From Granulicella aggregans (GTDB lineage Bacteria > Acidobacteriota > Terriglobia > Terriglobales > Acidobacteriaceae), in assembly GCF_025685565.1 (NCBI RefSeq), contig NZ_JAGSYE010000006.1:118479-182478 (forward strand): a DNA stretch of 64,000 bases. The letters are read 5' to 3'. The number at the start of each line of letters is the position of its first letter. The stretch's first letter is position 1. The position numbers were made by a program, and so were the translations under genes. Under the pieces are notes generated by a model, which worked only from the letters and a program-made list of their open reading frames with translations, had not been told where the DNA came from and did not search any database. This document shows positions 17,662 to 26,146 of the stretch, piece by piece.

Positions 17662-18974
17662 CAGGCGGCCTCGCCGACGAGGCTGTTGGGGAAGGTCTGC
17701 GTGATGCGGACGTTCACATAGCTTCCGGGTGCGGGAAGGATCGGCTGTGTCGTGGTGAAGTTGACGGTCTTGTTCTGCGAGCTGCGTCCGATGACCTGTC
17801 CGCGTTGACGATTGTGGCCTTCGACCATGACCTCCATCGTCTGGCCGAGGTGACGGTTGTAGCTGATGCGCTGCAGGTCGCGCTGAATGTCGTTGAGCCG
17901 CTTCAGGCGGTCGACCTTGAGCTCTTCGGAGATGGAGTCCGCCATGGTAATCGCCGGCGTGTTGGGCCGGGGCGAATACTTGAAGGCATAGATCGCGTCG
18001 TATCCGACCTCGCCGAGCAGTGTCGCCGTCTGTTCAAAGTCCTCCTCGGTCTCGCCGGGGAAGCCGACGATGATGTCGGAGGTAATGCTGATCTCGCGCT
18101 TCGCCGCCTTGATCCAGGCGATGCGTTCGAGGTACCAGTCGCGGGTGTACTCGCGGGCCATGGCCTTCAGTACGTCGGTCGAGCCGCTCTGCACGGGAAG
18201 GTGGACGTGGTCGCAGAGCGTAGGTACGGCGTCGAGCACCTCGACGATGTCCTTCGTGAAGTGGCGCGGGTGCGAGGTGGTGAAGCGCACGCGGCGGATG
18301 CCCGGAACGGTTCCAACGGCCTCAAGGAGTTCGGCGAAGGACTTCTTGCCGGAGGGGTCAGCGTAGGAGTTCACGTTCTGGCCGAGGAGCTGAATCTCGG
18401 TGTAACCGGAGTCCGCGATACGACGGGCCTCGGCGAGGACGGAGTCCGCTGTGCGCGACCGCTCCTTGCCGCGGGTGTAAGGGACGACGCAGTAGGCACA
18501 GAACTTATCGCAGCCTTCGATGATGGTGATATAGCCGCGGTGCGGGTTGGTGCGCGAGGTGAACTCGGTCTCGAAGGTCTCGTTGGTCTGGCGGTCATCG
18601 AGGCCGGTGATGCGCGTTTCGCCAGCTTCGAGACGGGCGAGCATGTCGGGAAGGTTGCGATACGAGGCCGAACCGGAGACGATCGAGACGTAAGGGGCCT
18701 TCTCGAAGATCTTCTCGCCCTCCTGCTGGGCGACGCAGCCGATGACGGCAAACTTCTTGCCTTCGCCCTGCATGCGCTTGTATTCGTTCAGGCGATGGAA
18801 GACCTTTTGTTCGGCTTTGTCGCGGATGGAACAGGTGTTGTAGAGGATCAGGCCGGCGTCGGCTTCGTCCTGAACCTGGGCGTAGCCCTCGTGCTCCAGG
18901 GTGCCGATGACTTTTTCGGAGTCATGGGCGTTCATCTGGCAGCCGAAGGTTTCGATGTAGAAGGTTTTACTCAC
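17661..18974 (-). CDS. miaB: tRNA-2-methylthio-N6-dimethylallyladenosine synthase MiaB
   Basis: MiaB methylthiolates i6A37 of tRNAs reading UNN codons. The UPF0004 domain has its three cluster cysteines in ETFGCQMN, NTCSIRD and VIGCVAQQEG. The radical-SAM motif is CDKFCAYC, and a C-terminal TRAM domain (about 375-437) follows. I chose the GTG start (VSKTFYIETF) because family members begin there, and the longer ATG at 19004 would overlap the end of the upstream diguanylate-cyclase gene. A decayed copy of this gene's first 70 bases lies 1.1 kb upstream (20083-20152). Confidence 0.93.
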   Translation of the reverse strand: MSKTFYIETFGCQMNAHDSEKVIGTLEHEGYAQVQDEADAGLILYNTCSIRDKAEQKVFHRLNEYKRMQGEGKKFAVIGCVAQQEGEKIFEKAPYVSIVSGSASYRNLPDMLARLEAGETRITGLDDRQTNETFETEFTSRTNPHRGYITIIEGCDKFCAYCVVPYTRGKERSRTADSVLAEARRIADSGYTEIQLLGQNVNSYADPSGKKSFAELLEAVGTVPGIRRVRFTTSHPRHFTKDIVEVLDAVPTLCDHVHLPVQSGSTDVLKAMAREYTRDWYLERIAWIKAAKREISITSDIIVGFPGETEEDFEQTATLLGEVGYDAIYAFKYSPRPNTPAITMADSISEELKVDRLKRLNDIQRDLQRISYNRHLGQTMEVMVEGHNRQRGQVIGRSSQNKTVNFTTTQPILPAPGSYVNVRITQTFPNSLVGEAA

Positions 18975-18978
18975 CCAG

Positions 18979-19905
18979 TTAGTATATCGCCGCGTAATCT
19001 GCATCGTTTTCAGCTAGTACAAAGCGGTTCTTGCCTTTTCTCTTGGCTTCGTAGAGTGCAGCGTCAGCTTTCGCCATTAACTCGGTCTCGCTAACCCCAT
19101 CTACCGGAAAGACCGCGATGCCTGCGCTCAAGCTCGGAATCATGCTGCCCCCTTCGAGGCAAAGCGGCCGCCTTACGGAATCGAAGAGGCGGCGAACCGT
19201 AAGCATCACGTCTTCACTCTTCTTTGCCTCATTGACTAATAGAACGAACTCGTCGCCTCCGAGACGGGTCACCGTGTCTCCATCGCGAATCCCACTTTTC
19301 ATCCTCGCCGCCATCTCTTGCAGAAATTTGTCGCCGCCTTGGTGTCCATACGTGTCGTTGATCGCTTTGAAGCCATCAAAATCGATCGCTACAACTCCGA
19401 AGCTTCCGCCCTTGCGATGAACTTCGGCTAGGGCATGCCGGATGCTCTCCGAAAGCAGCACCCGGTTCGGCAATCCGGTCAGAAAGTCGTGAGTTGCCAA
19501 CACCTCTGCCTGGCGTTTCGCCTCTTTCAACTCAAGTTCAAGACTCTTCATCCGGCTGACATCTGTAACTTGCACACTGAACCCGAGAACAACTCCATCC
19601 CGGATGTCTGGAATGTACGAGGCAAGGCTATTTCGAATGCTCCCGTCTGGGAGCATGATCGCACGCTCGAAAACCTGAATCTCGCCCGCAAGGGCCGCAA
19701 GAGCATGATTGTGGTTCATGTCGAACAGAGGTTCCCCCAGGACCTCTTCCATCGTCAGCCCGACGAGTTCGTCGCGCGTTCTTCCGAACCATACGCCGTA
19801 AGCCGCATTCGCGAACCGGCATCGCAGGTCCCGATCCCAATAGCCCAGCAAGGCGTCGACATTGTCGACGACCTTCATCGCGATCTCAACTTCATCGCGC
19901 CGCAT
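18979..19905 (-). CDS. PAS-GGDEF diguanylate cyclase
   Basis: From the ATG at MRRDEVEIAM the protein has 308 residues: a PAS domain (VDALLGYWDRDLRCRFANAA through DGVVLGFSVQVTDVSRMK), a short coiled linker, and a GGDEF domain with LPNRVLL, DFDGFKAINDTYGHQGGD and the intact LGGDEFVLL active site. It should make cyclic di-GMP. The frame stays open to a TTG at 20055 and a longer form cannot be ruled out. The gene sits between miaB and a remnant of the miaB 5' end, which suggests it was inserted there. Confidence 0.83.
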   Translation of the reverse strand: MRRDEVEIAMKVVDNVDALLGYWDRDLRCRFANAAYGVWFGRTRDELVGLTMEEVLGEPLFDMNHNHALAALAGEIQVFERAIMLPDGSIRNSLASYIPDIRDGVVLGFSVQVTDVSRMKSLELELKEAKRQAEVLATHDFLTGLPNRVLLSESIRHALAEVHRKGGSFGVVAIDFDGFKAINDTYGHQGGDKFLQEMAARMKSGIRDGDTVTRLGGDEFVLLVNEAKKSEDVMLTVRRLFDSVRRPLCLEGGSMIPSLSAGIAVFPVDGVSETELMAKADAALYEAKRKGKNRFVLAENDADYAAIY

Positions 19906-20082
19906 CGATTTCTTCGGCTTCCGCCTCACAGTGGCCACAAACCCTCGAGAAGAGTCATCTCCTAAATCAAAGATGGACTTTGAGCCTAGATCCAGATCTA
20001 CGCAGCAAGGGTCTCGGATTACAGCGATATTAGATACAGTCCGGAAAATCCGCAATACCTCAAAAAGGCCGGCAGTTTAGCC

Positions 20083-20152
20083 TGCCGAGCGATCTTTTCG
20101 GAATCATGGGCTTTCATCTGAGTGCCGAGGGTTCGGCGTAGAAGGCCTTGTG
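20083..20152 (-). pseudogene. Decayed copy of the miaB 5' end
   Basis: On the minus strand this segment reads LGTQMKAHDSEKI, against FGCQMNAHDSEKV at the start of MiaB. At the DNA level it aligns with 18902-18974 over about 70 bases with roughly three quarters identity and a few single-base gaps. The first cluster cysteine codon is lost and the frame does not continue as MiaB. It looks like the scar of a duplication or insertion that placed the diguanylate cyclase gene upstream of miaB. Confidence 0.7.
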
Positions 20153-20197
20153 ACTTTATTCGACCCCTGAATCTCCAGGCTTTGGGTAGGATTCGGC

Positions 20198-21238
20198 TTA
20201 GAACCGGTGAATGTAAAGCATCTGCAGAGCCGGGCCGCTCGCCGTATTGTGCGCCTCCACCTTCAGGTAGAGGTTCACGTTCAGTGTGTCCGTCCGGCTG
20301 AAGTCGAAGCCGCCGCCCGGCCCAAGATAGAACTGCGACTCGCGCGCCTTGCTCACGGTCACGCCGTTGGTCCGGTCTGGGCTGAGTTGGTAGACACCGT
20401 AGCTGTTCGCGCCCATGTAGAGCTTTCGCGTCACTCTGTAGGAGGTGGTGAAGTTGCCATACACCAGTTGTCCTGCCTGCCCGTTGACATAGACGAGATG
20501 AGGAATCAGCGGAGGGTTGGCAAGCTTGGTCGTTGGCAGGTTGTACTGGTAGTGCAGCCGAGTGCTCATCTCCAGCTTGCGCCACGGCATGTAGGTCGCC
20601 GCAAGATACGGCACCACGGCCCAGTATCCCGACCCGGGGTTGACGCTCTTCTTGGCGTCGAACTTGCCGTTCGGAATCTGAACCAGGAACTGCGTCCGCC
20701 AGGCGAGAAACGGCCCGGAGTGCGTCTCTACCGAGCCGGGCTTCAGGGGCCGCGAGGCTGCGCCGTGCAGGAAGTACTTCGACTGATAGGTTGGACCGGC
20801 AATAATGTCGCCAAAGCCGGGCTCATCCGCTGGGAGCCGCTTCGGGCTATTCGCCGCGAACCCGGTTCGCAGGCCCACCAGCGGGACAAGAACCGAGAAG
20901 CCGGCAGTGCCGCCGAATGGCCGCCACTTCGAGGCGACGATGAACTGGGTCAACGAGGGAAAGCTGTCGATCCTTGGCTGGACGAAGTTCACACTCTCCA
21001 CGCCATCGCGGTCACTGATCTCGTCGCTATGTTGCCAGCGGAAGTATTCGAGCACAGTGAGCCCGGGCCTCACGCGACCGAAGCCATCGTAGAAGCTCGT
21101 GCTTCCAAGGTTGATGGACGGCGGTGGCTTGACGATGTCAGGAAGAGCGGCCTGGGCATGGGACGCAATGGATCCGGCTGCAAGAAAAGTCCCAAAGACT
21201 ACAAGCAGAAGGCGAAGCCGACGCTGAAAAAACTTCAT
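20198..21238 (-). CDS. Outer-membrane protein of the MetA-pathway-of-phenol-degradation (transporter-like) family
   Basis: 346 residues from the ATG preceded by TAGGAG. It has a signal peptide (RRLRLLLVVFGTFLAAGSIA then SHAQA), followed by alternating beta-strand pattern through to the aromatic C-terminal residue (LYIHRF), as in outer-membrane beta-barrels. Motifs such as GPTYQSKYF, YLAATYMPWRKLEMSTRLHY and FYLGPGGGFDF fit the PF13557-type family. The cargo is unknown. It follows a diguanylate-cyclase gene with a 7-base gap and may be one transcript with it. Confidence 0.7.
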   Translation of the reverse strand: MKFFQRRLRLLLVVFGTFLAAGSIASHAQAALPDIVKPPPSINLGSTSFYDGFGRVRPGLTVLEYFRWQHSDEISDRDGVESVNFVQPRIDSFPSLTQFIVASKWRPFGGTAGFSVLVPLVGLRTGFAANSPKRLPADEPGFGDIIAGPTYQSKYFLHGAASRPLKPGSVETHSGPFLAWRTQFLVQIPNGKFDAKKSVNPGSGYWAVVPYLAATYMPWRKLEMSTRLHYQYNLPTTKLANPPLIPHLVYVNGQAGQLVYGNFTTSYRVTRKLYMGANSYGVYQLSPDRTNGVTVSKARESQFYLGPGGGFDFSRTDTLNVNLYLKVEAHNTASGPALQMLYIHRF

Positions 21239-21245
21239 AGAGCTC

Positions 21246-22469
21246 CTAAGCCGTGGCTCTCTCACGGACGAAACAGACCACCCGGTTTCGTCCGGATCGC
21301 TTCGCTTCGTAGAGTGCGTCATCGGCGCTCGCGATCAGGTCTTCGGCGGTGAATTGCAGCCCGGCCGCCCCGCGTAACGCAGCTACCCCGATGCTGATGG
21401 TCACCACCGCCCCGTGCGCCCCAGGAAACGCCGCCGACTCGATGGAATCGCGAAGTCGCTCCCCGGCAGCCATCGCCTCCTGCTCATCGGCGTCCGGCAG
21501 GATGGCGACAAACTCCTCGCCGCCATAACGCGCTACGGTGTCTACGCCAGCGCGAACACCTTGCTGAAGCAGTTGCGCCACCCGCTCCAGACAGAAGTCT
21601 CCGTGCTGGTGTCCGGTCGTGTCATTCAATTCCTTGAAGTGGTCGATATCGATCATGAGCACGCTGATCCAGCGCTGGTTTTCGACGGCGACCTTACTCA
21701 GCCGCACCAGCGCCGAATCCAGATACCGCCGGTTGAATATCCCGGTAAGGCCGTCCAGGCTCGAAAGCCGTTCCAGATGCGCGTTCATTCGCAGAATGTC
21801 TTCTGTCCGAAGCCGGTTGGTCTCGCCCAGCAGGAACTCGCGTCTACCAGCACGTTCCCGGTTGTACCGCTCGTAGAGCGCGGGCAGACTGAAGACGACG
21901 ACGAAGACTATCTCGTCCACCGCGATCGGCGGACCGAAGTGTCCTGCCCACCGCACACGGCACAGAGCAAGAAATACGGTGAGCGCAACCACGAGACCTC
22001 GGACGCAGTATCGGAACGGAGCCTGCATCAACAGCGTCTGTGCAAAGATCCCCACCCCGGCCGCGATCACGTACTTGTCTGTGAGTGCCGAGCCCGAAAG
22101 CCTGCCCAGGAGGATGACCAGCGCCGTCTCCGCAATCAAAGGAGCGAAGGCTGCCACTCCGTGTATCCAGGCAGGCATCGGCCGAAGTAGAAGGTATACC
22201 GCCAGCAGGGTGAGCGGCAGAACGATGCCCAGCCTCAACTCCATGGAGATCCGGAACACTTGCGAGCCGACTCGCAGGTTCGCATAAAGAAACAACAGCT
22301 TGGCCGCCATATAGACGACCAGATACTTTGCGATTGCCTTGTTGCGTGCTGGCCCTCGAGCAGCCTGATAGGCGGCCTCCAGACGCGGAATGAACTCCAG
22401 GCGGTAGCGCCTGTGGGACAGCGCTTCCTCTACTTCCGACAACATCCTGGCTGATGCCGCTTCTGGCAA
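21246..22469 (-). CDS. Membrane-bound GGDEF diguanylate cyclase
   Basis: 407 residues. Residues about 45-195 contain five to six hydrophobic helices. A short coiled coil (NRLRTEDILRMNAHLERL) leads into a GGDEF domain with FNRRYLDSAL, DIDHFKELNDTTGHQHGD and the active-site variant YGGEEFVAILPD. GGEEF is a functional form of the motif. No clear inhibitory RxxD is visible before it. The preceding minus-strand features are two tRNA-Glu genes, so it has its own promoter region at 22470-22629. Confidence 0.87.
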   Translation of the reverse strand: MPEAASARMLSEVEEALSHRRYRLEFIPRLEAAYQAARGPARNKAIAKYLVVYMAAKLLFLYANLRVGSQVFRISMELRLGIVLPLTLLAVYLLLRPMPAWIHGVAAFAPLIAETALVILLGRLSGSALTDKYVIAAGVGIFAQTLLMQAPFRYCVRGLVVALTVFLALCRVRWAGHFGPPIAVDEIVFVVVFSLPALYERYNRERAGRREFLLGETNRLRTEDILRMNAHLERLSSLDGLTGIFNRRYLDSALVRLSKVAVENQRWISVLMIDIDHFKELNDTTGHQHGDFCLERVAQLLQQGVRAGVDTVARYGGEEFVAILPDADEQEAMAAGERLRDSIESAAFPGAHGAVVTISIGVAALRGAAGLQFTAEDLIASADDALYEAKRSGRNRVVCFVRERATA

Positions 22470-22629
22470 CTGGTACCCCTCTTTGTCCCTTGTGCGACAG
22501 ACATGAGTACCGTATCGACCTTGCGACGCAGGACATTACCCATCTGTGTAGTGCCATCGGCATAACAGCGGATACGTATCAGTCCGCGATGGTGATCGCG
22601 TCTACAACCTTGGTCAATTGTGTTTCGTT

Positions 22630-22706
22630 TGGTAGCGCCACCGGGGCTCGAACCCGGACTCTCAGCCTTGAAAGGGCCGCGTGTTAACCAGTTACACCAT
22701 GGCGCC
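22630..22706 (-). tRNA. tRNA-Glu (anticodon UUC), CCA encoded
   Basis: The minus strand folds as a cloverleaf: acceptor GGCGCCA/TGGCGCT, anticodon stem CGGCC-CTTTCAA-GGCTG with anticodon TTC, T-arm GTCCGGGTTCGAGCCCCGG, discriminator A and genomic CCA. Confidence 0.93.
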
Positions 22707-22764
22707 AAATTGCTTCGGCATTGCTTGGAACTCGCATCTTCAAATCTAGAGGGGGATCAGGATT

Positions 22765-22841
<77 letters not shown>

Positions 22842-22937
22842 AAACAGAAGAAACATCTCTTCGCCGCGATAGCCTAAGTGTATCAGAAAATGTCTGCTTA
22901 GGGCGGAGAGCGAAAGACAGAAGCAAGTACGAAATAA

Positions 22938-22995
22938 GGAGGCCTCTCCGCTGCGCATCGCGATGAAACTGCGATGCTTCGGTCGAGATGACGTA
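22938..22995. repeat. Palindromic intergenic repeat downstream of the DUF507 genes
   Basis: The segment contains GGAGGCCTCTCC, itself nearly palindromic, then GCATCGC, nine bases, GCGATGC (perfect 7-base arms), then TTCGGTCGAGATGAC. The style is that of dispersed repeats common between genes in Acidobacteria. It may end transcription of the DUF507 pair. No second copy was seen in this window. Confidence 0.55.
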
Positions 22996-23010
22996 TCTTG
23001 GTTCGGCCTA

Positions 23011-23286
23011 TTACAGGCCGAGTTTCTTGACCTCGTCGTTGTAGTACTTACGGTAGAGGATGTCCCACTCCTGCGAGCCTTCGACGATGATCTTGCGCTG
23101 CGAGGAAATTTTCATCCGAGCGGCTGCGTCGATCTTGGTCTCTTCCATCAGCAGCTTTTCGAGGGCCTTGCGGGCCTCCTGCCGGATGGTGTTGCGATCT
23201 TCGAGAAAGTCGCACTCGGGGATCTCGGCGAGCGAGTCGGCGACCGTGTGGGCAAGCTTGTTCAGTTTGTCGCGAGAGATTCTCAT
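23011..23286 (-). CDS. DUF507 family protein, second of a tandem pair
   Basis: 91 residues, all helical, starting MRISRDKLNKLAHTVADSL and ending DILYRKYYNDEVKKLGL. This is the DUF507 family, of unknown function, found mainly in Acidobacteria, delta-Proteobacteria and Aquificae. The ATG overlaps the stop of the upstream paralogue by 4 bases (ATGA). Confidence 0.82.
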   Translation of the reverse strand: MRISRDKLNKLAHTVADSLAEIPECDFLEDRNTIRQEARKALEKLLMEETKIDAAARMKISSQRKIIVEGSQEWDILYRKYYNDEVKKLGL

Positions 23287-23561
23287 AGCACCGCCTTGTA
23301 CTTGCGGGCCAGCTCGTTCTTGACCTTCTTGAACATCTCCGGGTAGCTTGCGCCGGTCTTGCGCATGTCATCCTGGAAGGCTTCAAGGATGACGCGGACC
23401 TCTTCGTTGATGCGGTCTTCGAGGGAGAGTTCCTCGACCATGGCCATCGTCACGCGCTCGTTCAAAACGGCAGGCTTGGTGGTCGCAATCATCTTCGCTT
23501 CAACGAGATGCTTGACCGTCTGCCGTGCCAGGTAACCTACATAATCTTTAGAAAAAATCAT
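23283..23561 (-). CDS. DUF507 family protein, first of a tandem pair
   Basis: 92 residues starting MIFSKDYVGYLARQTVKHL. It has the same general layout as its downstream neighbour: an N-terminal basic helix, an acidic middle, and a C-terminal K(V/Y)K(N/Y)xLA helix. The two genes overlap by 4 bases, so the products are probably made in equal amounts and may pair. The function is unknown. Confidence 0.82.
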   Translation of the reverse strand: MIFSKDYVGYLARQTVKHLVEAKMIATTKPAVLNERVTMAMVEELSLEDRINEEVRVILEAFQDDMRKTGASYPEMFKKVKNELARKYKAVL

Positions 23562-23712
23562 CGCTTTTTCTCAGGATACACGATGCGTTAAAGGACCTGC
23601 GCGGAGAGCTGGGTTCTGGCCCCTGATTTCCTCCTGCTGGCGCAGAAGCTCCTTAGAGGATGGGCCAATTCCATAGGCGCTCCAGCACTCTTTCTGCGAC
23701 AATAGTTGCTTG

Positions 23713-24177
23713 ATGCAGACCGATAACCTGATCTCAGTTAAAGACGACATGATTGCCTTCATCGCCGGACACGGCATGAGGCGGCTGAATGGCTATGTGA
23801 CCGAAGAGGTGCCGACCGTCCTCTTTGAAGAAGACGACGCGGACGCCTGGAAGGTCTTTGTGGAGCACGCGAAGGCGGCGAACTCTCCTTTCGTGACGAT
23901 GAGCGAGGTTGTGCTCGAGAAGACCGACATCGCCATCCTGCTCGAGCAGTTGCGCGACCAGAGCTATCCGGATGACGATGGCCAGGAGTTCGAGGACGCA
24001 CAGGCACTGGTGAAGCACGTCGGCAAGACGGGCTACCTTCAACTCGGCTTCGCCCACCAGGGCGTGATGTTTCTCTTCGAGACTTCGACGCCGTGGTACG
24101 AGCGCTTTCAGGAGCTGCTCGAAGCGGTGACGGATCTTGGAGGCATCGTCGTCGACGACGGTGAAGGCGACGACTAA
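23713..24177 (+). CDS. Conserved hypothetical acidic protein before recJ
   Basis: 154 residues, alpha/beta, strongly acidic, with an Asp/Glu-rich C-terminal tail (VVDDGEGDD). No transmembrane segment or known motif is seen. I do not recognise the family. It sits 6 bases upstream of recJ on the same strand, so the two are very likely translated from one message, and a role with RecJ or DNA repair is possible but unproven. Confidence 0.72.
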   Translation: MQTDNLISVKDDMIAFIAGHGMRRLNGYVTEEVPTVLFEEDDADAWKVFVEHAKAANSPFVTMSEVVLEKTDIAILLEQLRDQSYPDDDGQEFEDAQALVKHVGKTGYLQLGFAHQGVMFLFETSTPWYERFQELLEAVTDLGGIVVDDGEGDD

Positions 24178-24183
24178 GCAGCG

Positions 24184-26061
24184 ATGAACGATGAAGCTGG
24201 CGCCCTGAGTACGGAAGGGCCTGAAACGGCCACTTTGAGTTCCGCGCAGCGAGCGGTCCGTTGGATCGCTCGCGATATCGATGAAGCCGCGGCGCAAGCT
24301 TTGGCGCAGGAGTTCTGCTGTCCGCTTCCGATCGCGAAGTTTCTTGTATCACGCGGAGTTTCAGCCGTCTCTTCAGCGCACAGGTTCTTTCATCCCAGCA
24401 TCGAAGAGCTTCACGATCCTCGGTTACTGCTGGGAATGGCAACAGCCGTTGCGCGGATTCAGCGGGCGGTGGCGGATGGCGAGATCATCCTCATCTACGG
24501 CGACTACGACGTGGACGGCACGACAGCCACGGTCCTTCTGAAGACAGCCATCGAGCGCATTGCGCCCACAGATCGCCCGGCGCAGGTGCGATATCACGTC
24601 CCCCATCGCATCCGCGAAGGCTATGGCATGCAGGCCAAGGTCCTTGGGGATGCCTCGATCGCAGGCGTGTCGCTGGTGATCAGCGTGGACACTGGCATCC
24701 GGGCCTTTGCGGCAGCGGAGGAAGCGAAGGCTCTCGGCCTCGACCTGATCGTGACCGACCACCATCTTCCGGACGACGTAGCTGGGATTCCTGAAGCTCT
24801 CGCCGTCATCAACCCCGCGCAGGCCGATTGCCCCTACCCTTTCAAGTCGCTCTGCGGAGCGGCAGTTGCTTTCAAGTTGGCCTACGCTCTGATGTCGGCT
24901 GTAGCGCATACCGCGACCGAGCGCGAACGCTTGGAAAACAAGATTCTTCCATCGTTCCTCAAGCTGGTTGCGATTGCCACGATTGCTGACTCAGTCCCGC
25001 TGGTCGGTGAGAACCGCGTGATCGCCGCGCTTGGGCTTCGCGAGCTTCGCAACCCGGTCCAGCCAGGCTTGCGGGCTTTGATGCAGGTCGCACAGATCCC
25101 GCTTGATCGTCCTCCCACTGCGACTGAAGTTGGCTTCCGGCTGGCCCCTCGGATCAACGCGGCCGGACGCATGGACGTCGCAAGCGACGTGGTAGAACTC
25201 TTCCTTACACGCGATCCGGAGCTTGCCCAGGAGCTTGCAGAGAAGCTGGACCGGCTGAACAGCGAACGGCGCGCAACGGAGGCCAAGGCGCTTGAGAGCA
25301 TCGAGGCGCAGCTTGCCGTCATGAAGGCTGTGACGGGCGAGTTCCCCGCCGACTGCATCATCCTAGACGATGCCGAGTGGCATCGGGGCGTGCTGGGAAT
25401 TCTTGCATCGCGGGTAGTCGATCGGACCGGGCGGCCTGCCCTCGTGATGACTCACGATGACGGACAGGCTCACGGGTCAGGACGATCGATCGAGGGCTTC
25501 CATCTGCTCGATGCGCTGACAGCAGCCCATGAGCCCGGCGACGGCGTCGAGCCAGTGTTCACGCGATTCGGCGGTCATGCGCACGCAGTAGGGTTCTCTC
25601 TACCCTCAGACCGGCTTGCCGATCTAAGAGAGCGCATGGCGGCCATCGCAGGAGTCCACTTCGCGGCAGAGGCTCTGGTCGAATCGCTGCACTTCGATGT
25701 TGAGCTGGATTTTTCTGAAGTAACCGATGAGTTTGAAGCCTGGCTTTCGCGCTGCGCTCCGTTCGGCAATGGCAATCCTGAGCCGCTCTTTGTGAGCCGC
25801 GGCGTGGCTCTCGCGAGCGCACCCCGAATCATCAAGGACCGGCATATCTGCCTGCAGATCGAACGAAGTGGCGGAGGCTCTATGAGCGCTATGGGTTGGA
25901 GCCGGAATATCGATTGGCCTGAGAGATGCCGGCTTCTCGAACTCAATCGAGGCTCACGGCTCGATGTCGCTTATTATGTCCGGCGAAATACAAACGGGCG
26001 ATTTGCCGGTCTGGAACTGGAGTTGGTAGATCTCAGCATCGCAGCTGGATCGAGGGAGTAA
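24184..26061 (+). CDS. recJ: Single-stranded-DNA-specific exonuclease RecJ
   Basis: RecJ degrades single-stranded DNA 5' to 3' in RecF-pathway recombination and mismatch repair. The 625-residue protein shows the DHH phosphoesterase motifs: IYGDYDVDGTTA, SVDTGIRA, VTDHHLP and LCGAAVAFKLAYAL. The DHHA1 domain has GRPALVMTHDDG, GSGRSIEGFHLLDAL and FGGHAHAVGFSL. The C-terminal OB-fold is present. The length is normal for the family. Confidence 0.95.
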   Translation: MNDEAGALSTEGPETATLSSAQRAVRWIARDIDEAAAQALAQEFCCPLPIAKFLVSRGVSAVSSAHRFFHPSIEELHDPRLLLGMATAVARIQRAVADGEIILIYGDYDVDGTTATVLLKTAIERIAPTDRPAQVRYHVPHRIREGYGMQAKVLGDASIAGVSLVISVDTGIRAFAAAEEAKALGLDLIVTDHHLPDDVAGIPEALAVINPAQADCPYPFKSLCGAAVAFKLAYALMSAVAHTATERERLENKILPSFLKLVAIATIADSVPLVGENRVIAALGLRELRNPVQPGLRALMQVAQIPLDRPPTATEVGFRLAPRINAAGRMDVASDVVELFLTRDPELAQELAEKLDRLNSERRATEAKALESIEAQLAVMKAVTGEFPADCIILDDAEWHRGVLGILASRVVDRTGRPALVMTHDDGQAHGSGRSIEGFHLLDALTAAHEPGDGVEPVFTRFGGHAHAVGFSLPSDRLADLRERMAAIAGVHFAAEALVESLHFDVELDFSEVTDEFEAWLSRCAPFGNGNPEPLFVSRGVALASAPRIIKDRHICLQIERSGGGSMSAMGWSRNIDWPERCRLLELNRGSRLDVAYYVRRNTNGRFAGLELELVDLSIAAGSRE

Positions 26062-26146
26062 CCCAGCCCGACTTCGCAACATACTGTAACGAAAAAACTT
26101 GCTCCCTTGGTGGAGCGGAAGCGTCTTATATACTGAAGACCCGACG

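Noticed and set aside
17805..19094. 429-codon plus-strand ORF opposite miaB
   Set aside because: Antisense to miaB, Gly/Val/Asp-rich low-information translation, typical of GC-rich shadows.
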